Of a DNA stretch of 64,000 bases, positions 15,494 through 23,418 are shown in pieces (the stretch's first letter is position 1; each line of letters begins with the position of its first letter). Made by a program: the position numbers and the translations under genes. The notes beneath the pieces were generated by a model. That model was not told where the DNA came from, made no database searches, and saw nothing but the letters and a program-made list of their open reading frames with translations. Source of the stretch: Propionibacteriaceae bacterium (GTDB lineage Bacteria > Actinomycetota > Actinomycetes > Propionibacteriales > Propionibacteriaceae); NCBI GenBank assembly GCA_031265875.1, contig JAISCA010000066.1:1-64000 (forward strand), given 5' to 3'.

Positions 15494-16552
15494 TCAGACC
15501 GAGCAGCGGGCCAAGCCCACGGTGACATTGTCATGGCCACCTTGATCGTTGGCCCAGTCCACCAGGCGTTGGGCCAGGACCAAGGGCGAATCGGTCGGCT
15601 CCGGCTCCAGGACGGCCCGTTCGACCGTCCGGCCCAGGGCCGCCGCCGCTGAGGCGTAATTCCACAAGCCGTCCGAACAGACCAAGAGCCAGCCCGGCTG
15701 GTCCAGTCGCAAATGACCGGCGCAGGGCTCCAGATCGGTCGCGTCCAAGCCCAACCATTTGGTGATGGTGTGGGCCAAGGCGGAGGCCTCGGCCACCGCG
15801 CGCGCCACTCCCTGGTCGATCTGGGACTGAGCCAGGGAGTGGTCCCGAGACAACAGGACGGCATCCCCTTGATCGGGTAGCCAGTAGACCCGTGAGTCGC
15901 CCAGCGAGGCCCAGAAACAAGTTGAATCGTCTATCAGGGCCAGGGCGATGGTGGACGAGGCCGGGTTGGGGCTGTCCGGAGCGGTGGCCTCGATGACGAC
16001 CCGATTGGCCTGTTGGATGGCCTGGCGGAGACGCTGGGCGGTGGCGCTGGCCCGGGTCCGGCTCAAGCCGAGGCCTTGGGGCTGATCCGACCAGAGCAGA
16101 TCGCGGGCCCGGCGGGCCGCCGCCAAGGAAGCCACGTCGGAGTCCTGAGAGGTCGTCACGCCGTCGCAGACCACGATGACGGCCAGTTGGCCCGGTTCGT
16201 CCGTGGCGGCCGTGGCCAAGGCGTCCTCGTTGCATCGATGGGCCCGGCCGATGTCGCAGACACCGGCCACCCAACTGGCTGGGGCCTCGCTGAAATGGTC
16301 GCGGCCGGACTGGGCCTTGGCCCCGCACTGGGTGCAGTAGCCGTCCGGATCGATCACGCCGCCGCAGATGGGACAGGTGTCGCAGCCGGGCAGGTCCGGG
16401 TCGCGACCGCTCGACCAGGGCTGGGTCGGGGCCTCTTCGGTCGGGGCGGTCCAGGTCACTCCCGGAGCCGGGGGCGACTCGGGCGCCGGGACGGACTCGA
16501 GCGGGTCGAGATCTGGCTCAGGGCCGCTGACGGTCGGATCGGTCTCGCTCAT
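15494..16552 (-). CDS. PP2C family Ser/Thr phosphatase with N-terminal zinc ribbon
   Basis: A 352-residue protein phosphatase, predicted to reverse the phosphorylation by the kinase encoded just upstream. Residues 1-55 are acidic and proline-rich. A zinc ribbon with C60, C63, C73 and C76 (CPICGG...GYCTQCG) follows. The PP2C domain runs from about 95 to 352 with RCNED (metal-binding E109/D110), VVCDG (D130-G131), the loop LLVCSDGLWNY and the final aspartate in GGHDNVTV. The start at 16552 gives an ATGA overlap with the kinase stop; a longer frame to 16633 lies inside the kinase gene and is rejected. Confidence 0.92.
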   Translation of the reverse strand: MSETDPTVSGPEPDLDPLESVPAPESPPAPGVTWTAPTEEAPTQPWSSGRDPDLPGCDTCPICGGVIDPDGYCTQCGAKAQSGRDHFSEAPASWVAGVCDIGRAHRCNEDALATAATDEPGQLAVIVVCDGVTTSQDSDVASLAAARRARDLLWSDQPQGLGLSRTRASATAQRLRQAIQQANRVVIEATAPDSPNPASSTIALALIDDSTCFWASLGDSRVYWLPDQGDAVLLSRDHSLAQSQIDQGVARAVAEASALAHTITKWLGLDATDLEPCAGHLRLDQPGWLLVCSDGLWNYASAAAALGRTVERAVLEPEPTDSPLVLAQRLVDWANDQGGHDNVTVGLARCSV

Positions 16553-19047
16553 ATCAGAGTCCACTTTCTGGTCTGGTTCGCCTGATCGATCAACTCGACC
16601 CGTTGTTTCGGATCCAGTTCCAAGCTGGCCCAATCGCGCAAGGTCTGCTCCAACTGGCGGCGCAGGGCGGGCCGGGTCAAGGGGACGCCGCCGAGTTGGC
16701 CACTGAGCGGGTTACGGCCGGCTGAGCGGACCAGCTCCAAAGCCTGCTGATAGACCTTGACCTCGACCTTGGCTTGGGAGACGGGGTCCAACTTGGCGGC
16801 TTGTATGGCGCTCAAGGCTTGCTCCAAGGCCGGCAGGTCACGGCCGTAGGTGACCAAGTAGGTGGCGGCCAACCGACGGGCCTCCGGGTAGCCCCGGGCG
16901 GTGGCGGGGATCAGATCGAGGGCGGCCAGGACCGCGTCCAATTGGACCGGCCGCCCGTCCGGGCCCTGCCGCCGGGCCCGCACCCGGGCCAAGCCGAAAC
17001 CAGCCGCCGTCAGATAACTGGTGTCGGTGGCGGCGCAGACTCCGTACAGACTCTCCGCCAGATCGGGTTGGCCGCCCATCTCGCAAGCCACGGCCAAGGC
17101 GAACTTGGGAGCCAACTCGCCGGGCACCTGGCCTAAGACGGCGTTGAAATACGACTGGGCCAGGTTCCACTGCGACTGCTGCAGGTGGTTCACACCCGCC
17201 ATCCAGGCCGCCCGCCACTCCCAGGGGTCGAGACTCAGCATGGCCTCCACGCGCTGCTCGACGAAGGCGGCGTCGCCCAACTCGAGACCGACCCAGCAGC
17301 GGGCCAACTCGACCTCGGGCGAGAGGATGGGCGGTTGGCTGAGCGCGGCCAGACGCTCGGTCGGCGACAGCAGAGCCAGGCTGGTCAGCCAGCCGAGGGC
17401 CGGGTCGGTCGGGTCGGGTTTGAGCCGGGGCAGGTGCGACCAGTCGAAGCTGTCCGAGGCCACGGTGGGCTGCTCGAACAACTCGGAGGCGGCCGAACTG
17501 GTGGCCACGCCGCCCCGATCGAGGCTGACCGCTTCGCGCAGGACGCCTAGCAATTGGACTCGCAACTCGTCGATCGAACTGAAACGGTCGGACGGGCTGG
17601 GGGCGCAGGCCTTGGCCATCAGGCGGTAAAGCGAGTCGTAGCGGGCCAGACCGGGCAACTCGTCGACCGGTGGCAGGGTGGTCTGGTAGGTCGTCTGGTA
17701 ACCCTTGACCTCGGCGCAGCAGACCAGAAGGGTCCGGCCGATGGTGTAGATGTCCGAAGCGACCGAGCAGCCCTGGGTGGGGACCTCGGGAGCTTGGAAA
17801 CCGGCCGTGCCGAAGATGGGCGAGACGTCGTCGTTCAACCGTCGCACCCCACCCAGATCGATCAGCTTGACGGTGTCGTCCAAGTGCATCAGATTGTCCG
17901 GTTTGAAATCGCAGTAGAGCAGGCCGCGTTGATGCAGGTAGCTGAAGGCCGGCAGGACGCCCAGAGCCAGGGCGATGGCCTGATCCACCGGCAGAGGGTT
18001 GTAGGCCCCGGCGGCTGAGCGGCGGTCCTTCAGGATCTGTTTGACCGAGCGGCCGTTGACGAACTCCATCACGATGTAGGCGGCGTTCTGGTGGGTCACG
18101 AAGTTGAAGATCTCGACGATCAGGGGATGCTGGACCTCGGCCAAGAAACGCTGTTCGGCGATGGCGGAGGCTTGAGCGTTGGCGTCGCCGACGTTGAGCA
18201 GGCCCTTCAGCACGACCCAACGGTTGGACACGTTATGGTCCTGGGCCAGGTAGATCCAGCCCATGCCGCCGTAGGCCAAGGGGCCGCGGACCTCGTATTG
18301 TCCGGCCACCAACTCGCCCACGGTCAGCTTGGGGGTGAAGGAGTAAGGCTGGCGGCACTGGGGGCAGAAGCCCTCCAGCCGGCCTTGCCCGGAGTCACCC
18401 GAGCGGCCCACGGCGGCGCCGCAGCTAGGACAGACTCGGCGTTCCTCCGGGATGGTGGGATCGGTCAAGATGGCGGCCGCCGGGTCGCCGGCCGGTTCCA
18501 CCGGCACCTCGGTCAGGCCGACGCCGAGATGGCCCGAGCGCAGCCGGTTGGAGGTGGTGGCGCGGCTGACCGAGACCGCCACGGAGCCGGATTGCAACCG
18601 GGCCGAGCCCAAGGCGGTGGTGCTCAAACGGCTGGTCAGAGGAGCCACCAAGCCGGTCGTGGGCGGGCGGGCGACTGGACCGGCCGGGGCGCCGCAGATG
18701 GTGCAATAGCCGTCCTCGATCAGACCGGGACAACCAGGGGCCTGGCAGCGCTGAGCGCCGCGGGGCGGCTGTCCACTGGGTTGGGCCGGTCGTCCTGGAG
18801 CCGGTTGGCGGGGGAGAGCGCCGGCGGCGGGCGCCGGGAAGGGAGAGACGGCTCGACCGCCCGGTGTCCCGGTGGCGGCCGCTGGGCCGCCCGGCCGGGG
18901 AGAGGCGGGGTGGACTGGGCCCAAGGGCGGGGCGGGCGGCGCTGGTCGAGGGTTCAGTGGAGCGACGCCGCTCAGCGCCGGCAGGCCACAGACATCGCAG
19001 TAGCCGTCCACGATCGATCCGGAGCATCCGGGACGTTGGCATCTCAT
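16549..19047 (-). CDS. PknG-like Ser/Thr protein kinase with zinc ribbons and TPR-like tail
   Basis: An 832-residue soluble kinase. Two copies of a zinc ribbon (CQRPGCSGSI...GYCDVCG at 3-20 and CQAPGCPGLI...GYCTICG at 101-118) are joined by a Pro/Ala linker. A rubredoxin-like CPSC...CPQC (206-231) then directly precedes the kinase domain (about 250-500). The kinase has a glycine loop LAYGGMG, K281, the catalytic loop YCDFKPDN (D380) instead of HRD, and DLG (D397) instead of DFG, all as in mycobacterial PknG. The C-terminal 300 residues form helical TPR-like repeats. The start at MRCQR (19047) overlaps the upstream stop as ATGA; the extension to 19314 is rejected. The rubredoxin part suggests redox or metal control. 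Confidence 0.92.
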   Translation of the reverse strand: MRCQRPGCSGSIVDGYCDVCGLPALSGVAPLNPRPAPPAPPLGPVHPASPRPGGPAAATGTPGGRAVSPFPAPAAGALPRQPAPGRPAQPSGQPPRGAQRCQAPGCPGLIEDGYCTICGAPAGPVARPPTTGLVAPLTSRLSTTALGSARLQSGSVAVSVSRATTSNRLRSGHLGVGLTEVPVEPAGDPAAAILTDPTIPEERRVCPSCGAAVGRSGDSGQGRLEGFCPQCRQPYSFTPKLTVGELVAGQYEVRGPLAYGGMGWIYLAQDHNVSNRWVVLKGLLNVGDANAQASAIAEQRFLAEVQHPLIVEIFNFVTHQNAAYIVMEFVNGRSVKQILKDRRSAAGAYNPLPVDQAIALALGVLPAFSYLHQRGLLYCDFKPDNLMHLDDTVKLIDLGGVRRLNDDVSPIFGTAGFQAPEVPTQGCSVASDIYTIGRTLLVCCAEVKGYQTTYQTTLPPVDELPGLARYDSLYRLMAKACAPSPSDRFSSIDELRVQLLGVLREAVSLDRGGVATSSAASELFEQPTVASDSFDWSHLPRLKPDPTDPALGWLTSLALLSPTERLAALSQPPILSPEVELARCWVGLELGDAAFVEQRVEAMLSLDPWEWRAAWMAGVNHLQQSQWNLAQSYFNAVLGQVPGELAPKFALAVACEMGGQPDLAESLYGVCAATDTSYLTAAGFGLARVRARRQGPDGRPVQLDAVLAALDLIPATARGYPEARRLAATYLVTYGRDLPALEQALSAIQAAKLDPVSQAKVEVKVYQQALELVRSAGRNPLSGQLGGVPLTRPALRRQLEQTLRDWASLELDPKQRVELIDQANQTRKWTLI

Positions 19048-20258
19048 GGTCGGCCCGTCCTCGGCGCGGCCTCGACTCGGTCTGTGGCCCCGGCCTGGTC
19101 GGAGGAGCCGGTCCGGTCGGGGGCTGGAGCCGGGGCCAACTTGAGGGCGGCCGCGTAAGCGTCCAGCATCGGGCGCAGCACCGCCATCGGCGTGGGCTGA
19201 CGCGACAGCAGAGCCTCGGCTTGATCGGCCAGGCTGGCCAGCTGGGGGTCCGGTTCGGCCATAGCCCGGCCCCGGAGGCGCAGGCGGGCCAGTTCGGCGC
19301 CCGCCGCCGACCAATCGTCCAGAGCCGCCCGGTTGGCCCGCTCGACGAGATCCATGGCTTGGGCGACCATCTCCAACCGGGCGCCGTAGCGTTCCAGCTC
19401 AGCCTCGTCGGTCGGTGGCGGGCCCAGCGCGTCCAGGTGGGGCACGGCGTACTTGGGAGTCGGACGGACCCGTTCACGGACCTGTTCGACCAAGGCGTCG
19501 AGCTTAGTCTCGCGCTGACTCAAGCGTTCCCGCAGGTCCTCGACCTGGGCGGTCCGCTGGGCCACCCGCCGGCGGCGGGCGTTGCCCACGATGAGGTCGC
19601 GCTCAAGCCGGGCGGCCTGGATCTCAAGCGGCCCCAAACGGCCGCCGATGTCGCCCCCCCGGCCGGCGGCGGCCGTCAATTCGGCGGTGGCGCCGGCCAC
19701 CTGGTCGACCTGGGAGCGCCAGTCGGGTCTTAGATCGACCGGTTCCAATTCGACTTGTTGGCGTAGCCGTTCGACCTGGGCCCTCAGCCCGGACAGCCGG
19801 AGCGAGGCTTGGCCGTCCAGAGCGGTCAGGCTGAGCTGGGCCGTCAGCTGGGCGGTCAGAGCGTCGGACAGCCGGCAGGCCTCGGGCAGATTGACCGACA
19901 GGCCCTGGGCGCTGGCGGCGGTCGGAAGAGGGCCGGCCGGAGCCGAGGCGTCGTCCAAGCGGCTCCAGATCAGTTGGGACAGCTGGCGCAACTGGACCGG
20001 ACCGACCCGGCCGGAGTCCCAGCAGCGCGTCAACTCTTGGTAGCGCCGCTGGATCGCCTGCCAAACGGACAGGGCCACCACCAAGTCACCGGTCCCGGTC
20101 GCCGGATCGGGCCGGTCGGCCAAGGCCTGGTCGAGCCGGTCCAACTCGGCCCGCCGTTGGCCCAGCCACTCGCCCAACTGGTCGAGGTAGGTCAGCATCT
20201 GCTGGGGCTGGGCCGGCCGGTCGAGGGCGCCGGGCGGCCAAGGGGCGGTCGGACTCAC
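19044..20258 (-). CDS. Coiled-coil protein of the kinase-TelA operon
   Basis: A 404-residue soluble protein I do not recognise. It is nearly all helical, rich in Leu, Gln, Arg and Ala, with heptad stretches around LRAQVERLRQQVELE (about 157-171) and a long one at about 225-270. It ends in an Ala/Pro/Asp-rich tail. It has no catalytic motif, zinc ribbon or signal peptide. The GTG at 20258 overlaps the preceding stop (GTGA), and its own stop overlaps the kinase start (ATGA). It is therefore locked between the membrane protein and the kinase and may act as a scaffold between them. Confidence 0.65.
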   Translation of the reverse strand: MSPTAPWPPGALDRPAQPQQMLTYLDQLGEWLGQRRAELDRLDQALADRPDPATGTGDLVVALSVWQAIQRRYQELTRCWDSGRVGPVQLRQLSQLIWSRLDDASAPAGPLPTAASAQGLSVNLPEACRLSDALTAQLTAQLSLTALDGQASLRLSGLRAQVERLRQQVELEPVDLRPDWRSQVDQVAGATAELTAAAGRGGDIGGRLGPLEIQAARLERDLIVGNARRRRVAQRTAQVEDLRERLSQRETKLDALVEQVRERVRPTPKYAVPHLDALGPPPTDEAELERYGARLEMVAQAMDLVERANRAALDDWSAAGAELARLRLRGRAMAEPDPQLASLADQAEALLSRQPTPMAVLRPMLDAYAAALKLAPAPAPDRTGSSDQAGATDRVEAAPRTGRP

Positions 20259-21619
20259 TGGAATCGCCTCAAGCGGATGCGGAAGCCGACCAGGGTCAGA
20301 CTCATGGCGAGGACGCCCGGCAGCAAGACTTCGATGTACGGTCCGAGACCTGAGTTGAATCCGCTGCCGTCGACCAGCCAGACCAGCTCGGCTTCGGCCC
20401 CCTGGCCGGCTTGGACCAGTCGCTGCCAGGGCGACTGGGAGTCCAGACGGAAGGCCGTGGCCACTTCGGCCGGGTCGCTGTTAGGAGACAGGTTGTCATG
20501 GGTGGAGCGGATCTCGGCCAAGGTGGAGCGCAGGTCCGACCAGGCTTGGCCATGGCTCAGGGGTGAGCGCTCCAGCGCGTCCAGCTCGGCTTCGGCCTGG
20601 GCCAAATGTTGGCTGGCCTCCGCCCGGTGGAGGTTGAAGGCGTTTGGCGATCGGATGGCCAGACAGTCGGCCGCCGCCACCGACCAAGCCTCGGTTTCGA
20701 TCCGATAGATCAAGCGGACGGCCTGGATCCGTTCGGCGGCCTGGTCCGTATCGCGCTGGAAGCGCTGAGCGGAGACGGACAGCATGGTCGCCATCACGAG
20801 CAGAGCCGCCATGGCGCCGATCAAGCCCAGATTGAGCAGACGATGGGTCCGGCGCGCCATCGGCGCCATCACCAAGATCAAGAGGGCGACGCTGGACCAA
20901 CTGGCGATCAAGGCGATGGTCAGCAGGGGAGACACAGTCCCCGGCCCGGAGTCCAAGTCGGCCCGCTCGATCAGAGTCGTCAATTGGCCGTTGAGCCCGT
21001 CCTGGGCCATCCGGTGCGCCTCGGCCAACTGGTCGAAGCCGCCGCCGGCCCCAGCCGGGTCGGTCCGCCAGGCCGCCTCGACCAGGTCTTGGTAAGCCAT
21101 GGCCGTCTGAGACAGGGCCACCAGTTCCTCGAAGTCGGTCTGATGCGAGCGGACGGCGTTCAAGACGCCCCGGTGGACGTCGCCCATGGCGGCGTTGAAG
21201 GCGTCGATCAGGCTGGGGGAGGCCGCTGGGTCGATCGAAGAGACGGCGATGGCGTCGGCCCGGGCCCAGTCGGTTTGGATGTCACGTAGGTCGACGCTGC
21301 GTTGGGCGGCCTCGTTGAAGATCTCCGCTCGCTGAGGCGGCACGGTGATGGCGAAAGCGCTGAGCAAGGTGGCGATGGCTAAGCAAGCCAAGCAGACCAG
21401 GCGCAAACGGCTCAATAGGCGCGGGGTGGGCAGACGCGAGGCCGAGGCCTGGGGCGGTCGGCCGGCGGGGCTGGTCCGGTTGGACGGGGCCGGCCGGGTC
21501 TGGGCCGGGCCGAGCGGTTGGCTCGGCCCAGACCAAGTTTGGACTGGCCCTGGCGGTGGGACCGCGGCCACCGGCGCGGGAGCGCCGCTATGACGTGGCC
21601 CAGGACCAGGTCTAGGCAT
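20255..21619 (-). CDS. Four-helix membrane protein, GlnX-like topology
   Basis: A 454-residue protein. An N-terminal cytoplasmic Pro/Ala-rich tail (1-70) is followed by membrane segments at about 72-93, 231-252, 263-283 and 430-447. This gives two extracytoplasmic helical domains of roughly 140 residues each (94-230 and 284-429). The topology matches GlnX, the tetraspanning partner of PknG in corynebacteria and mycobacteria, which passes on signals from the binding protein GlnH. No GlnH-like gene is present here. Assignment rests on topology and position next to a PknG-like kinase; sequence identity could not be tested. It may be the sensor of this operon. Confidence 0.65.
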   Translation of the reverse strand: MPRPGPGPRHSGAPAPVAAVPPPGPVQTWSGPSQPLGPAQTRPAPSNRTSPAGRPPQASASRLPTPRLLSRLRLVCLACLAIATLLSAFAITVPPQRAEIFNEAAQRSVDLRDIQTDWARADAIAVSSIDPAASPSLIDAFNAAMGDVHRGVLNAVRSHQTDFEELVALSQTAMAYQDLVEAAWRTDPAGAGGGFDQLAEAHRMAQDGLNGQLTTLIERADLDSGPGTVSPLLTIALIASWSSVALLILVMAPMARRTHRLLNLGLIGAMAALLVMATMLSVSAQRFQRDTDQAAERIQAVRLIYRIETEAWSVAAADCLAIRSPNAFNLHRAEASQHLAQAEAELDALERSPLSHGQAWSDLRSTLAEIRSTHDNLSPNSDPAEVATAFRLDSQSPWQRLVQAGQGAEAELVWLVDGSGFNSGLGPYIEVLLPGVLAMSLTLVGFRIRLRRFQ

Positions 21620-22865
21620 GGCCGGTCTCCGTCTCCGGAATCGGATCGGCTGAGTTTGGGACGCTCCCGGCCGGGTCAGACGTGACCGAGTCAGCCGAGA
21701 CTGGGGCCAGCGGCCAGTCGACCGGCTTCTGATCGGCTGGGCCGATGACTGGGCCGACGACGTCGGCGGGCAAGAGCTGGCGCAACTGTTCTGTGCTGGG
21801 CTCGGCCTCGTCGCGCAGGCGCCAGGCTTGACGGCCGATGGCGGCCTCGAAGACGTTACGGGCGAAGCGGCCGTTGCCGAAGCTGTCGTCTCTGACCTGC
21901 TGGGCCAAGACCAACCGGAAGGCGTCGGTGGCCTCGGCGGTGAGGTCGTAGTCGGCCTTGTCGGCCATCGAGGCGAAGATGTCGGCTAACTCGTCGTCGC
22001 TGTAGTCGTCGAACATGATGGTAGTGCGGAAACGGCTGGCCAAGCCTGGATTCTCGGCTATGAAACGCTCCATCGGAGCGGGGTAGCCGGCCACGATGAC
22101 GACCAGGTCCGAGCGATGGTCCTCCATCTCCTTGACCAAGGTGTTGATGGCCTCTTCACCGTATTGATCGCCGGCTAGGGAATAGGCCTCGTCGATGAAG
22201 AGGACGCCGCCTAGGGCCTGGGACGCCACCTCGGCCGTTTTGATGGCGGTCTGGCCGAGGTAGCCGGCCACCAGTTCGGAGCGGTCGACCTCGATCAGTT
22301 GGCCTTGGCTGAGCAGCCCGAGGGCCCGGTAGATGCCGCCGACCAGGCGGGCCACGGTGGTCTTGCCGGTGCCCGGATTGCCCACGAAGACCAGGTGCCG
22401 GGTCACGGTCGGATCCTTCAGACCGGCTTTGGCGCGCAGCCCCTGGACTCTCAAGATGGCGGATTGATGGTGGATCTCCTGCTTGACCGAGTCCAAGCCG
22501 ATCAACTCGTCCAGCTCGGCCAGCAGCTCCTCCAAGGTCTTGGGCTCTGGTTCCGGTTCCGGCGCCGGCTCGGCCGTGGGGAGCGGCTCGGCCGCTAAGC
22601 CGGTCGGGGCCGACGACGGGGCCGAACCAGCGGTGGTCGCCGCGCCGGCCGGATTGAGCGCGCCGAAGGCGCCCGGACCGTGTGGGTCGAGGCCGCTGAG
22701 GTCGAAGTGGTCGACTGAGGCGGGCAGGTCGGCGGCCGGCAGCCCCAGATCGCGCAGGCGTTGGGACTGTTGGCGCAGTTGCCCGAGGACGCGCGACAAC
22801 AGGGCCGGGGCCTCCTGGGTGAATTCCGTCATGGTCTGCTCAGGCGTCTTGTCCGGCTCCGTCAC
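21612..22865 (-). CDS. CbxX/CfxQ-type AAA+ ATPase
   Basis: A 417-residue AAA+ ATPase. A variable N-terminal region (1-105) contains a helical start and a Pro/Glu linker. The ATPase core has ELIGLDSVKQEI, Walker A GNPGTGKT (162-169), the pore-type loop ELVAGYLGQT, Walker B VLFIDEAYSL and the sensor/arginine region NPGLASRFRTTI. This subgroup includes rubisco activase CbxX and the C-terminal domain of EccA of type VII secretion, which remodel partner proteins. Nothing else of a type VII system is seen. The frame can begin at TTG 22868, but GTG 22865 gives a GTGA overlap with the previous stop, in keeping with the rest of the operon. Confidence 0.88.
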   Translation of the reverse strand: MTEPDKTPEQTMTEFTQEAPALLSRVLGQLRQQSQRLRDLGLPAADLPASVDHFDLSGLDPHGPGAFGALNPAGAATTAGSAPSSAPTGLAAEPLPTAEPAPEPEPEPKTLEELLAELDELIGLDSVKQEIHHQSAILRVQGLRAKAGLKDPTVTRHLVFVGNPGTGKTTVARLVGGIYRALGLLSQGQLIEVDRSELVAGYLGQTAIKTAEVASQALGGVLFIDEAYSLAGDQYGEEAINTLVKEMEDHRSDLVVIVAGYPAPMERFIAENPGLASRFRTTIMFDDYSDDELADIFASMADKADYDLTAEATDAFRLVLAQQVRDDSFGNGRFARNVFEAAIGRQAWRLRDEAEPSTEQLRQLLPADVVGPVIGPADQKPVDWPLAPVSADSVTSDPAGSVPNSADPIPETETGHA

Positions 22866-23407
22866 CAAGCCTCCAGATCGAGTGGGTTGTCTGAGGGCGG
22901 GTCGGCGGGAGCGTCCAGCCGGGTCGCCCCGGGGGCCTCGGGGGCGAACTTCTGGCGTAAGAAACGACCTTGCGCGACCAAGGCGCGGGCGTCCTTCTGC
23001 AAGACGGCGTCGTACATGCGATCGACCGCCGCGCCCAGGAGGTCGAGTTGGTCGATCAGAATCAACAGGCTGGTCTTGCCTTGGGCGATGGGCCTGGTGT
23101 TGGCCCAGTCGCGGGGCAGGCGCAGGTATCCGCTCAAGGACTCCGGCAGGTAGCTGGTGGCGGTGGCGATGAGGGCGTACTGGTCGACCGAGGTCAAACC
23201 GGCATTGTCCATCCGGGGCACGGTCTGGCGCAAGCGGTCGGTGACGCGCCGCACCCGCGCCACCACCGGCGCAGGCAACGTCGGATCGGCCACCGACTGG
23301 TCGACCTGATCGAGGGCGGCGACGATGTCGGCCGGGGTCGGGGCAGGCGGCACCACCGGGGCCGGGCCAGCCTCGTCGTCTCCTTTGATCCAGCCGAACA
23401 AAGCCAC
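22862..23407 (-). CDS. Conserved protein encoded next to TelA
   Basis: A 181-residue soluble protein starting with GTG (MALFGWIKGDDE). A Pro-rich linker (15-26) is followed by an all-helical domain with YLPESLSGYLRLPRDWA (about 85-101). Such small helical proteins often accompany telA; XpaC-type proteins occupy a similar place in other tellurite-resistance loci, but identity with that family is uncertain. No catalytic residues stand out. It lies 11 bp after telA and overlaps the ATPase gene, so its product may work with TelA or the AAA+ protein. Confidence 0.6.
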   Translation of the reverse strand: MALFGWIKGDDEAGPAPVVPPAPTPADIVAALDQVDQSVADPTLPAPVVARVRRVTDRLRQTVPRMDNAGLTSVDQYALIATATSYLPESLSGYLRLPRDWANTRPIAQGKTSLLILIDQLDLLGAAVDRMYDAVLQKDARALVAQGRFLRQKFAPEAPGATRLDAPADPPSDNPLDLEAW

Positions 23408-23418
23408 GGAAGAGGCTC

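Noticed and set aside
16838-18220. 460-codon second frame inside the kinase gene
   Set aside because: Same strand, different frame, Arg/Pro/Gly-rich; the kinase frame has the domain motifs.
19048-19314. N-terminal extension of the kinase frame
   Set aside because: It lies within the upstream coiled-coil gene; the zinc ribbon starts at MRCQ, where an ATGA overlap gives a natural start.
21612-22865. Type VII secretion locus suggested by the EccA-like ATPase
   Set aside because: No EccB, EccC, EccD, MycP or WXG100 genes are present; the ATPase belongs to the broader CbxX/CfxQ group.
22866-22868. TTG start for the AAA+ ATPase
   Set aside because: GTG one codon later forms a GTGA overlap with the previous stop, matching the operon's other junctions.
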